The notes under the pieces: model-generated
Told to the model about the DNA's origin: nothing
Databases searched by the model: none
The model's input: only the letters and a program-made list of their open reading frames with translations
Shown: positions 45,153 to 57,032 of the stretch, piece after piece
Layout: every line of letters starts with the position of its first letter
Numbering within the stretch: the stretch's first letter is position 1
Source: Phytophthora colocasiae
Taxonomy: Eukaryota; Oomycota; Peronosporomycetes; Peronosporales; Peronosporaceae
Assembly: GCA_018806915.1 (NCBI GenBank)
Contig: JAGKQI010000074.1
Span: forward strand, 1-64,000
Direction of reading: 5' to 3'
DNA length: 64,000 nucleotides
Made by a program: the position numbers and the translations under genes

Positions 45153-48100
45153 TTAGTTTAACGGCTTCCCAGAGTCTGCCTCATCCCTCAGGAGTCTCTC
45201 CCGTAGGTGGTTCGGCATGTCCTTGAGTGCACCTTGTCGAGCGAGTTGCTTGAGTGCTTCCAGAGTTTTCAGATCTTCACAGGGTTTTCCAGGGTGTACT
45301 CTTCCACATACTTCACAGGGTGGCATCCGACACATTCGACTCGGCTGTCCCTTCTCCTGACAGCGGTCACACGTGACGTCTCTCCAGCAATCTTCTTCTG
45401 AGTGTCCTGAGCGTTGGCATTTTTCACAGAACTTGTTCCAGTAGCCACTATTCTCATGACGCCTCTGGTGGAATCCTTGACCTGACGATCCAGACGGGGA
45501 CTGGGGCGGCGGACTCCATCCCATGTTATCCATCACTCGATATACTTCATTCGTCAGAGTCTGCGCCCAATCTGCACTTGGTGGAGCCTTTGAATTGTTC
45601 GAAGATGCATGCGCAGTACTTTCATCACGGGTAAACTCTGAAGTCGCACTCGGAGTTCTGGAATCGCCCGTCTGATCTCTGGTATCCTGATTGGATTTCA
45701 GAGATTCCTTATGATTTTCAGAGTTTTCAGAGTCATAGTCTTCAGAATCCATATCTCTTGCGACATAAGTCCGATGCACACGCTTGGGCTTGAACTGTCC
45801 TCGCGGAATATTGTCAGCCCAGAAATCTCGAGACTTGGCAGGAGTCATCTCTTGGTCACCAGTTCGCCACACGTCTTCATCTTGCTGCAACGCATACTCC
45901 AAGTCTGAAATCCGTCGAAATCTCTGACCTTGCAGCGAAGTTTTCAGGCGTGCATCCTTAAGCTTCGTGATGAATCGCAGTACATGCTTCTCAAGACGCT
46001 TGGACGACTTCCGGAAATCGATGTCAGCTTTCCCGGCGGCAGAATTAAGTCAGTAGAAAAATTCAAGCGGAGTCTCAGAGTCTTTCATAGTATCTCTCAG
46101 AATACGATGACCGAGCTTTGCAATAACGTTTCTTGAACTCTGAATTTCCAGTCACGGGACACACTTTTGGGAAGCTGGTTAAACCAGTCTCGCGCAGACA
46201 CAGGGAGCTTCAACTTAAGTTCCTGGATGCGCGTCTTAGTCGACCAACCTCCTTGAGAAGCCATATTCGTAAACCGTTCCCACCAGTGGACACGTTCCCT
46301 GAGCGTAGCTCTGGGGTCGAATTCCCCAAGGTTGTTAGAGTTCATGAACGGCCTTAGTGTCAGAAGTGTGGTTCCGGCCTGTGCTTGAGTTGATGCCGTC
46401 AGATTCACCACTTCACCTGGCTCCGAGTTCTCTGATGACGAGCTCGCAGAATCTGAGCTCGAGTCATCAGAGTCTCCGCCAGAGTCTGGCGCTCTACCAT
46501 GACGTTTCCCTCTGCGAGACGCTCTTCGATCTCTATTAGGCCGTCTAGCTTCAGTTTGCTGCGGCGGATCTCGTCTCGGAGTAGGCGCACGTCTAGTATC
46601 ACCCTTGGTCTCTGTCACCGAAGTCGCTTGGGTCACCTGGGTGGCCGTAGCAGTAGTAGCGCCGCCATTCCTCTCGGCCTTCACTCGCTTCGTCCCCGTG
46701 CTTCGTGCAGGGGTGCCCTGCTGGAAGGTCGCAACCTCTTGAGATTCCGTCTTGAGGACCGGTGAATGTGACATGGGTTCAACCCCAACCCTACTTGCGT
46801 CACTTCTGATTTCTGACCCTGATACTGGATACATAGTTGCAACTTCAGGGTTGCCGGTATGTAACACTTGGTTTAAAGTTGCTGAATCAGGGTGACCGAC
46901 CCTTCGCCTCTCTTGAACTTGGGATAATGTCGCTCGAAGGTTTCTCAACTGACCGGCTTGAAACCGTTGCATGTTCTGAGAACTTTCTTTCTCCCTGTCG
47001 CGCTCGGCTTCCATGACTTTCATTCGCTGCTGTAAGGCCTCCATTTGAGAAATCCAGTCTCGTTTCATCTCGTCAGTCGCACGCGCACATTCGGCCTCAG
47101 TCTCAGCCTCTCTTTGTCGCCACCGTTCATCAAACTCTGATTCCAGACGTTGGTTTTCAGAGTTCCGAAGTTCCGATTTCAGAGTTTCCAACTCTTCCAC
47201 GCTGCGATTCCTGAGTTTGTCTTCAGATACCAGACTTCTGCGTTCTTCAGCGTCGTCGGCACGTCTCCCAGCTTCCAGCCTCGCATTTTCGGACTTCAGC
47301 AAGCGCTCAGTGAGCGTCTGAATCTCGCGTCTTGCCTCCAAGTCACGTTCTTCTCGACGACGATCGCGTTCCATGGATTCCAAGCGTTCCCGGGCCAAGA
47401 ACTCCATCTGCGCTTGCTCCATCCGGCTTTGCCACTCCTGTCGTTGCCTCATGACGTTCAACTCGATCTGGGCAGGTCCTGATCTCTGAGAACTTCGAGC
47501 TTCAGACTTCGTACGACTCGACGCGATGGAACTCAAGCGTCGGGACGGTGATTTTGGAATGTCTTCACTCTTCACACTTTGGCGGTGGCTCTGGTGACTT
47601 TCGCTTCGGGTGGAGACAGATACGAATCTCCGGAGTCAATTGTCTGAAATCCCGTGAAGAACTTCCGACAGACGCCTGTTTTCCAGATTTCTCTTCCGGC
47701 ATGTCGACGTCTTCAGGCTCTGGTTTCACTGGTAACAGCGTTCGCGTCACTTGGATCCCCATGCCTTCGGAGACTGCCCCTCCCCCATCGGCGCTTTGAG
47801 CGATTAACGCCAGGCCTCCTGTGGACAGCAACATGTGCGATGCTGCCCCTCGACTCATGGACATCAAGGACGAGTCCGTAGAGCTTCCGCGTGAAGTCTG
47901 GAATCCCGACGACTGGTCATCCGAGGTCCCAATGACACTGGGAATTGGCACGTCCGACATCCGAGTCTGAGAAGTGCCGTGATCTTCAGACATCAGGTTT
48001 TCAGAGTCCGGTCGCGTGTTATCAGAGCGACTCTCATACTGCGGCAATGAAGACAGCGACGGCGTGGATAAAGCTGACGGTGTTGACGGGACTTGTGGGC

Positions 48101-49354
48101 GCGGTGGTCTCTGCTGTAAGCGCTTAGACTGCGGCCGCTCATCACTGCTGGAACTGTCAGAACTGTGCGTCACTCGGAGTCCGGTCACCCGGAGTCGCAT
48201 GATCAGCTGTCGTCCTTGTAGGTCAGCATCCTTGTCTAGTAATACACTGTCTGCTTCATCTCGACTTGTCGTGTCTTCTGGTTTCACGCTTTCTGGGAGT
48301 CGGTTAACCTGTAACCTGGCGGTCACCGTAGCCCACTCAACCAGTTCCATGGCGAGACGACTCTGGAGTTCGGTCGCCACACTGCGTACTTGAGACTCGA
48401 AGACGGCTGACGCTTGCGTCTGAGACCATGTTGGGAGGAGGTTCATGAATTCGTAACCCGCCTCGTACAGCATTGTCTGAAGAATGGCCACACACTCTGG
48501 CGCTGTTAACGTGTCCATCGGAATCTCAACATACGAAAGATCTTGGATCTGACCAAAACCATGACGCCTCACGTGAAACTCTGAAATCCACACGTCTTCA
48601 GGGAACACCGAGGAACATCGCCACTTGATGTAATCGCCGGTCGCTGCAGCAGCTTTCTGGAAAGCATCAGCACTAGGCTTGATCGTCGGCCACATATACT
48701 CGATGCTTGGCGGGACGACCTTGCCTGTGTCCATATCTTTCCAACGGCGGAACTCACGACGCACATACTTCAGAGCACGTTCTCCGTCCAGCGAATCAGC
48801 CCTCCCAGACTCTTCAGACGGTGTCTTCAGAGAATATTCGGACTTGATCAACACGTCATCAGACATCGGTGTGTCTTCAGACTTTGGGGACTGTAGACCT
48901 TGACTTCCAGAAACTTCAGGTTCTGGTTTCACTTCATCCACGGACTGGCCAGAAGTTGTCGAGTCCGAACACAGATCGATCACTTCCGGGGTCTCAACCA
49001 TATCGGCGCCTCCCTCAGACGCCTCATCACCACCCTCACGGGTAGTGGTCACCTCGTCACCAGAAGCTTCGACTTCTGACGGGCCGTCTTCCCTTGTTCA
49101 CCAGAGACAGCAGGTGTCTCCTGAGCTTCTGGTTCTTCAGCGGGCTGGTCTTCGGCCGCCGGTTCTGGGACGCTCACACTCTCAGCTGCCTTCTTCTCTC
49201 GCGCAGCTTTCCTCCTCTCGCGGGCCGCCTTCTGGATAGCATCCAAGTCTGGTTGCTCGTCAGGCGACAGACCTTGTAGACGCTTGGATTGACGTGTCGG
49301 AGTACTCCGACCACGACCACGGCGTCCTCCTCTCGTAGATCCTGGTGTAGCCAT
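45153..49354 (-). pseudogene. gag: E3 gag
   Basis: Minus-strand chain 49354-49049, 49052-47565, 47575-46097 and 45902-45153. It encodes a basic N terminus, a Ser/Asp-rich region, a long coiled coil (RLLKSENARLEAGRRADDA and onward), a capsid-type retrotransposon gag core (VHWWERFTNMA, then ARDWFNQLPKSVSRDW), and zinc knuckles CEKCQRSGHSEEDC and CDRCQEKGQPSRMC. The second knuckle has Q at the His position. Frame breaks occur at ~49050, ~47570 and ~46135. Ends with the stop at 45153. It would form the particle shell and bind RNA. At well over 1300 residues it is long for a Gypsy gag. Confidence 0.85.
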
Positions 49355-49427
49355 CTTGAATGTAGACGCTTGACAGGAAACTTTCTCTTCTTGTTCTCAA
49401 ATCCGGTGATATCACGATTCCAAAAAT

Positions 49428-49443
49428 CCGGGCACGCGCACCA
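49428..49443 (-). other. Primer binding site of E3
   Basis: On the minus strand this reads TGGTGCGCGTGCCCGG, two bases from the 5' LTR end and identical to the E2 site. Confidence 0.75.
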
Positions 49444-49445
49444 GT

Positions 49446-51133
49446 TGTCGCGAAGTCGGTGAAACTTTGGTCGCGGAGCAGGGGGCGTATAGTGAACCCT
49501 AGTTATACGACTACTGAAAAGGGGTTTTCAGAGCCGTACAACGGTAGGTTGGCGTGTGGTACCTTGCGGTATCCTTGCGGGTTCGTTGTCTTCGGAAATA
49601 TGACCCTCGCCGGAGTCTGAGAATACGATGTAAAGAGGGGTTGAAGTTCCCTTGGAGTCTGGTGTCGGTATTCAGGAAAATCCTTTCAGGAGCGTTCGGG
49701 AGGCGGAATCTCCGGAAACCAAGTTGGTTTCCAGGGAGTCGGCGGTCGAAAAGAGGTTAATAAGCCAGAGAAAGTCTGAAATCGGTGTCTGAATATCACA
49801 AATCCAGAACCGAGATACCTGACTTTCAGAGATAAACAACCAATACACACGAGTTCGAAAATATACAAATATATACAGCCGTTCTTATTCTTTCTAGGCC
49901 CTTGAACGGTGGGCTAACACTCCAGGTCAACTAGGGACTTGCTACCAGACACCTGGTCTGTCTGGTATCCCTTTACGTTCGCGCACCACCCTCTAGTATA
50001 GAGGGAAAATATAAACCAATACAATCGGCTATATATAACAGTCTACCTTGCACTCTGAAAACGACTGTCTAGTTTCCAGAGCCTGTCCAAACGAACAATA
50101 TGAAATGGGCTACCGCTAGAGACAAAACAAACGACCCAACTAGGATATGGAATAGGCGGGTCCTTTCAGGTCTCTGCGTTACCTGATCTCCGCCTAAGGG
50201 GATTGAATAGGCGAGAGATCACACGGCAACAATCCTTGGCGTGGCCTTGCAAACAGAAATACAATGACTTCTGGGTTACACGGCAAATTGAACTCTATTT
50301 ATCGTTTATCTTCCTCATAACTATCATATATTTCTGGTATCTCTCTTCTTCTTGTCATCTTTTGCGTCCTTTCAGCAGTCAGTCTTCATATGTCAGGTAC
50401 ACTTGGCTCTTGTATATATAAGATATCTTGACTTGATCTCAGTATGCAGTCTGTGCAGCCGATCTCGATGGGTTAACAGGTAGAGACGTCATTACGGGGG
50501 ATGTGCAGGTCAGTAATCACTTGAATGCGTGACTTGAACTTGGGTTCACTTGGCTTTAGTATGGTATTGGATCTTCGGTGGTTTCAGAGTCAGGTATCCT
50601 GGTTTTCAGAGTCTGATATCACTTGGTTTTCAGAGTCTTGGTCACTCAGAATTAGAGGTACCAGAGTTTTGAGTAAGAAACCAGAGTACGGAGCACCAAT
50701 GCTACAACGTACATGAAGATCTTGAGGGTTGCGCGGGTGCGCGGCGTCCGGCGCGCGATACTTGGTCTCTGCGGGTATATATTGTGAATCCTTGAACCAT
50801 CAATCATCGCGCTGGACGGTAACGGGATGAGGTCTCTCAGAGATACGTTCTTCTGAGAGACTTTCCGCCAGAACTTAGGCACTCATCGTCGGGGAAAGTC
50901 CGGTGACCAGACAGAGTGTAGTTGACCTTCAGAGTTGTGCACACTCTGAAGTACACTTCTGGTCCTTTGGGCCCCTTTACAGTCAGGCGAAGGTTGATCC
51001 ACAATCTTCCACAGATGTCGCACGGGTGCGGCCGCGTCCCAAAGTCCCTTTCGCTTATAACCTATAGTATAACCAATCACATCGTAACGTAATATCCACC
51101 TGTTGCTTGAAAATCGGAAATAACATCATGTCA
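49446..51133 (-). mobile_element. 5' LTR of E3 (complete, ~1.69 kb)
   Basis: Minus strand from TGACATGATG (51133) to CTTCGCGACA (49446). It holds the conserved hairpin (~50832-50863) and TATA-like TATATATAAG (~50415). Its first ~80 bp differ from E1/E2 LTRs and resemble the A LTR instead. Used here as the reference full-length E LTR. Confidence 0.9.
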
Positions 51134-54100
51134 GACCGGTGACTACATCAAGTGGCGATGTTCCTCGGTGTTCCCTGAAGACGTGTGGATTTCAGAGTTT
51201 CACGTGAGGCGTCATGGTTTTGGTCAGATCCAAGATCTTTCGTATGTTGAGATTCCGATGGACACGTTAACAGCGCCAGAGTGTGTGGCCATTCTTCAGA
51301 CAATGCTGTACGAGGCGGGTTACGAATTCATGAACCTCCTCCCAACATGGTCTCAGACGCAAGCGTCAGCCGTCTTCGAGTCTCAAGTACGCAGTGTGGC
51401 GACCGAACTCCAGAGTCGTCTCGCCATGGAACTGGTTGAGTGGGCTACGGTGACCGCCAGGTTACAGGTTAACCGACTCCCAGAAAGCGTGAAACCAGAA
51501 GACACGACAAGTCGAGATGAAGCAGACAGTGTATTACTAGACAAGGATGCTGACCTACAAGGACGACAGCTGATCATGCGACTCCGGGTGACCGGACTCC
51601 GAGTGACGCATAGTTCTGACGGTTCCAGCAGTGGCGAGCCGCCGCAGTCCAAGCGCCTGCAGCAGGGACCGCCGCGCCCACAAGTCCTGTCAACGCCGTC
51701 AGCTTTGTCGACGCCGTCGTTGTCTTCACTGCCACAGTACGAGAGTCAGTCTGAAGACGCACAGCCAGAGTCTGGAACACCAATGTCTGAAGACCAGAGC
51801 AGTCCCCGAACTCGAATGACGGACATGTCAGTACCCAGTGTCATTGGGACTTCTGACGACCAGTCGACAGGATTCCAGACATCACGTGGAAGCTCTACAG
51901 ATTCGTCCGTGATGTCCCTGAGTCGAGGAGCGGCGTCACATATGCCACTGTCTGCAGGAGGTCTTGTGATGCCTGCACAAGGCGACGGTGGTTTCACTGA
52001 TGGAGATACTATGAGGCTTGAAGTGCCTCAAACTCTAGGGAGCATGCCAATGGATGTGGATGAATTCGATATGGTGAAGAAACCCGGAATTCCTGAGAAG
52101 ATGTCTGAAAACCAGTTGTCATTCAGAGATTTTCCACAGGATTTCAGACAACAAATATCGGAAGCTCCCCAGCCGGCCGTTTCAAGTCAAGGGGCGAGTC
52201 ATCGATGCCGACATTCGAGTCTGAAGAACGAGGATCTCCAGCCAACATCTTCCGGTCGCTTGTTTTCCATCACTTCAAGTCGCACTAAGTCTGAAGCTCG
52301 AAGTTTTCACAAATCCGGGTTTGCCCAGGTCAAACTGAATGTCATGAGGCAGCAACAAGAGCGGCAGAGCCGGGTGAATCAGGTGCAGATGGAGTTCTTG
52401 GCCCGCCAGCGCTTGAAGTCCATGGAACGTGACCGCCGTTGGGAACAACGCGACTTGGAAGCAAGACGTGAAATTCAGAAGCTCACCGACCGCTTGTTGG
52501 AGTCTGAAAACGCGAGGCTGGGGGCAGAAAGGCGTGCTGACGACGCCGAAGAACGAAGAAGTCTGGTATCTGAGAGTAAACTCAGAAATCGCAGCGCGGC
52601 AGAGTTGGAAAACTCTGAAAACGGAGCTCTGGAACTCTGAAAACCAACGTCTGGAATCAGAGTTTGGTGAACGCTAGCGACAGAGAGAGGCCAAGGCTGA
52701 AGCCGAACGTGCGCGTGCGACTGACGAGATGAAACGAGACTGGATTTCTCAAATGGAGGCCTTACAGCAGCGAATGAAAGTCATGGAAGCCGAGCGCGAC
52801 AGGGAGAAAGAAAGTTCTCAGAACATGCAACGGTTTCAAGCCGGTCAGTTGAGAAACCTTCGAGCGACATTATCCCAAGTTCAAGAGAGGCGAAGGGTCG
52901 GTCACCCTGATTCAGCAACTTTAAACCAAGTGTTACATACCGGCAACCCTGAAGTTGCAACTATGTACCCAATATCCGGGTCAGAAATCAGAAGTGACGC
53001 AAGTGGGGTTAGAGTTGAACCCATGTCGCATTCACCGGTTCTCAAGAAGGAATCCCGAGAGGTTGCGACCTTCCAGGAAGCTGCCCCCGCACGAAGCACG
53101 GAAACGAAGCGAGTGAAGGCTGAGAGGCATGGCGCCACCACTAGCGCCGCTACAGCAACCCAGACATACCAGGCGGTTTCCCAGACCGAGGCCAAGGCAG
53201 GGACAAGGCGTGCATCGACACCAAGATGTGTTATGACACACCAAACGGGTCCTAGATGCTCGGAACGTGGCAAGGATGCCTTCCCAAAGTTGGAAAAGTT
53301 AGTAGAACCTCCAGACTTCGAAGAAAGCTCAGACAACTCAGGCTCGTACTCGGATAGCTCGTCATCTGGTATCTGGATGGCCCCTGGAACGGTGAACATG
53401 ACGACTATGTTTCGAGGACAAGATGGAGCGACTTTGCTAACCCTCAGATCTGTCATCAACCCCAAGTTTATCGAAGAATTTGATCCCAGAGGCACGCGTC
53501 GACAACGAGTTCACTGGTGGGAGCGTTTTCTGAATATGGCACATCAGGAAGGTTGGTCTTCCAAACAATGCATTCAAGAACTCAAGCTAAAACTTCAGGT
53601 GTCAGCACGTGACTGGTTTAACCAGCTCCCGAAAAGCGTGTCACGTGACTGGAAAAGATTATCGTCAGAGTTCCGAAAACGCTACTGCAAACCTCGATCC
53701 CCACATTCTGAGAGATATTGCACGATGGAGATGAGATTTTCAGAGACTCCGCTGGACTTCTTCTATCGTCTGAACTCCGCTGCTGGGAAAGCAGGCGTGG
53801 ATTTCAGGAAGTCGTTCGAATGTCTGGAAGAACATGTCTTACGGTTTATCACAAAGCTCAAGGACGCACGTCTGAAAACCTCGTTGCAAGCTCAGAGATT
53901 TCGATGTATTTCAGACTTGGAATACGCCCTGCAGCAGGATGAAGACGTGTGGAGGACATGTGACCGAGAGATTACCCGAGACTTCAGAGCCAATTCTATT
54001 CTGCGGCGACAGTTCCTGCCCAAGTTCACAAGAGATGTGGATTCTGAAGATTCTGACTCTGAAAACTCTGAAAACCATAAGGGATCTCTGAAATCCAATC

Positions 54101-54222
54101 AGGATACCAGAGACCAGACAGGTGATTCCAGACTTCCGAGTGCGACTTCAGAGTCTACCCGTGATGGAAACACTGCGCAAACTTCCTCGGGTGCCTCAAC
54201 AGCTCCACCAAGTGGTGACTAG
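51134..54222 (+). pseudogene. gag: E2 gag, continuation after E3
   Basis: Picks up exactly where 39408 stops. It encodes the Ser-rich region, the coiled coil (broken by a frame change near 52620 and a TAG at ~52675 where E3 has Trp) and the capsid core (VHWWERFLNMAHQEGWS, ARDWFNQLPKSVSRDW, ETPLDFFYRLNSAAGKAGVDF). It then becomes Ser/Glu-rich until TAG at 54222. The zinc knuckles are missing. The capsid core is intact in one long frame (52729-54222). The element retains no pol. Confidence 0.85.
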
Positions 54223-54766
54223 AATCGGTCCTTGACGAACGAAGTCTACCAAGTGCTATACGACATGGGATGGCGCCCGCCGACACATTCCTCAATTGGA
54301 TTATCGAGTCAAGAGTTTCAGCTGAGAACGCGACGTTCCCACCAACAGGCTAGGGGCGGTCATCTCAGAATGTAGACTGTGCAGCGTTTTCCCGGTATCA
54401 AGGTTGATGCGCCTTTCTGGTATTCGATTTTCAGGAATGCAACGTCTGAAAATAGTGTGCTTCAGCCTGAGATTTCAGAGAACGCATTCTGAGGTCCAAC
54501 CTGTTCTCGTCGACATGTGACTTTGCGTGGATCCAGAATTGATTGTGTGGACTTATGATGGGATTTCGCGAAGCTATGGATGTGAAGTTGGTGGCAGTAG
54601 ATTTTATGTGGTTTTGCAAGACGTGGCGTTCGATCAAGTGTGGCGAAAATAATTGCTTCAAAGTATCTCTGGAGCTCCAGAATACTGGAGTAGCGGTTGA
54701 TTGCTTCAACGATTTTGCCTGGCCATGGTACTCAGTTCTGATAAGTACCATCACTGACGAACCGTG
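54223..54766. other. E2 deleted region between gag and polypurine tract
   Basis: No gene. The first ~80 bp still correspond to gag (MGWRPP-like); the rest is noncoding and leads to the polypurine tract. All protease, RT and integrase sequence is absent. Confidence 0.6.
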
Positions 54767-54780
54767 ACCAGGAGGGGCGG
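54767..54780 (+). other. Polypurine tract of E2
   Basis: ACCAGGAGGGGCGG before the LTR start TGACATG at 54782; identical to the A and A' tracts. Confidence 0.85.
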
Positions 54781-54781
54781 T

Positions 54782-55917
54782 TGACATGATGTAACTTCAG
54801 ATTTTCTGGCGTCATGCTGCTGTTACCCAGTGATGTACCTGGTTACATTTGGTTTTGGAGAGGGAGTATGTGGGACGTGGCTGCACCCGTGTGATATCTG
54901 TGGAAGATTGTGGATCAACCTTCGCCTGACTGTAAAGGGGCCCAAAGAACCAGAAGTGTACTTCAGAGTGTGCACAACTCTGAAGGTCAACTACACTCTG
55001 TCTGGTCACCGGACTTTCCCCGACGATGAGTGCCTAAGTTCTGGCGGAAAGTCTCTCAGAAGAACGTATCTCTGAGAGACCTCATCCCATTACCGTCCAG
55101 CGCGATGATTGATGGTTCAAGGATTCACAATATTTACCCACAGAGACCAAGTATCGCGCGCCGGACGCCACGCACCCGCGCAACCCTCAAGATCTTCATG
55201 TACGTTGTAGCATTGGTGCTCCGTACTCTGGTTTCGTATTCAAGACTCTGGTATCTCTAACTCTGAGTGACTAAGACTCTGAACACCAAGTGATATCAGA
55301 CTCTGAAAACCAGGATACCAGACTCTGAAACCATCAAAGATCCAAGACCATACTGAAACCAAGTGAACCCAAGTTCAAGTCACGCATTCAAGTGATTACT
55401 GACCTGCACATCCCCCGTAATGACGTCTCTACCTGTCAACCCATCGAGATCGGCTGCACAGACTGCATACTGAGATCAAGTCAAGACATCTTATATATAC
55501 AAGAGCCAAGTGTACCTGACATATGAAGACTGACTGCTGAAAGGACGCAAAAGATGACAAGAAGAAGAGAGTTACCAGAAAGATATGATAGTTATGAGGA
55601 AGATAAACGATAAACAGCGTTCAATTTGCCGTGTAACCCAGAAGTCATTGTATTTCTGTTTGCAAGGCCACGCCAAGGATTGTTGCCGTGTATACCGACA
55701 CCAGACTCCTAGGGAACACCAACTTCTCTTCACATCAAACTCTCAGACTCCGGCGAGGGTCATATTTCCGAAGACAACGAACCCACGAGGATACCGCAAG
55801 GTACCACACGCCAACCTACCGTTGTACGGCTCTGAAAACCCCTTTTCAGTAGTCGTATAACTAGGGTTCACTATACGCCCCCTGCTCCGCGACCAAAGTT
55901 TCACCGACTTCGCGACA
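54782..55917 (+). mobile_element. 3' LTR of E2 (internal deletion)
   Basis: Starts TGACATGATG and ends CTTCGCGACA. About 550 bp are missing: near 55697 GATTGTTGCCGTGT is joined directly to ATACCGACACC. It shares its first ~60 bp with E1 and its middle module with the E3 5' LTR. Confidence 0.85.
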
Positions 55918-56637
55918 GTTTCTGATACACCGCTCTGTGACTCCTTGCCACGCATTTACCAGCCACGGCAGAATATCTTCTCTTTTCGGGACAGGCACAT
56001 TGGCGTCTGGCGGAACGCTGGCTATCACCTCGGCAGCCCAGTCGTCATATTGATCTCTTATAGCATCTTTAATAGGCTTGTTAACGCCTACGTCGCACGG
56101 TTGTAGGACACAAGTGTATCCACCTGGAATGATAGTCAGATCTGTCCCTAAACCACTCAACTGTCGCCTGAAGGCAGGTTGTAAATGGCATTTAAACTCA
56201 TCTAGCAGTAGCATCGAAGCTGGGTGAGCTGCAACGTACGGAGCCCACACTTTTGCAGCCCATATATCGGCAGCCGCGGTCATCCTAATAAACTCACAAT
56301 GAAATGTTAGCGAACTTGGCAAAGACAGTAAACAGCAGTGCATTGCGTACCATCCAACCACTTTCCTGGCAGCATCTCGGATCCAGGCAGCAATCCCCGC
56401 CTCAAAATTAGCGTTGCGCAATGGGCGTCCGGTCGACACAGTCGTCGCATGTGGGTTTCGTTTTGCTGTCTCCTCTAACCGATCTTTATTTCGGCTCCAC
56501 TGGCGAATCTGAGAGGGCTGTATGTTGTGGGTTCGAGCTGCACCTTTCACCGACGTCCGCTCCGCTAAGATGAGGATATTTAGTTTCTCCCTGACGGTCC
56601 GGATGTTGCGTCGCAGTCGTCTTTGCCGTCTTGGCAT
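55918..56637 (-). pseudogene. pogo-like (Tc1/mariner superfamily) transposase remnant
   Basis: Starts MPRRQRRLRRNIRTVREK at 56637. An N-terminal helix-turn-helix DNA-binding region (ERTSVKGAARTHNIQPSQIRQW) is followed by the second half of a DDE_1-type catalytic domain (MLLLDEFKCHLQPAF, then IIPGGYTCVLQPCDVGVNKPIK). The block with the first catalytic Asp is missing, so an internal deletion has joined the two parts. The C terminus is cut by the E2 LTR, which adds the last readable codons. Not functional. The family call rests on the GGYT-VLQPCDVGVNKP block, which is typical of pogo/Tigger transposases. Confidence 0.75.
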
Positions 56638-56790
56638 GCTAGCCCTTTCCAAAATGAACAGCGCTTGCACAGTTGGCCAGCAGAACTATTTTTAACCAAT
56701 CAGCAACCAAGTCTAAATCTGGATGTCGGTGAACGCCTATTGGAAAATTGAGGGGGGGGGTATGGCGATCCTCAAAATTCGGTAGTGCAT
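56638..56790. other. Spacer before PiggyBac element
   Basis: No gene; contains a G-run at ~56750-56759. Confidence 0.4.
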
Positions 56791-57032
56791 TTAACCCCTC
56801 AGTTCCCGATGTCGTATTATACACCATACCAAAACAAATATGTCGTATTATACGACGTAGAGGGAAATGGGCTCGGGTTGCGATTTGCAATACTTTAATC
56901 AAGACGAATACAAGAAATAAGTTGCAAGAGGTAAATGGGATTTTTTCAGAGACAATACATACATACGGAGCAGGATAGAAGTTAGGATGGGGTGGCTTCG
57001 GATTCGGACAGGGTCATTTACGAACTTGACGG

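Larger units (their letters stand above)
39409..51133 (-). mobile_element. E-family Gypsy element E3, inverted, nested in E2 gag
   Basis: Complete element with two LTRs (39409-40921 partial and 49446-51133). It is flanked by GACC at 39405-39408 and 51134-51137, a 4-bp target duplication. Excising it with one GACC rejoins E2 gag as in uninterrupted copies (GCGACCGGTGACTACATC). The internal region lacks most of integrase and everything to the start of the 3' LTR. Gag and pol carry several frameshifts, so it is not autonomous now. Confidence 0.9.
37307..55917 (+). mobile_element. E-family Gypsy element E2, split by E3
   Basis: 5' LTR (truncated), primer binding site, gag N-terminus, then the E3 insertion (39409-51133). 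After it gag continues, followed by a large deletion of zinc knuckle/pol, polypurine tract and 3' LTR. The LTR is directly joined to element F on the left and to a pogo-like transposase on the right. Confidence 0.85.
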
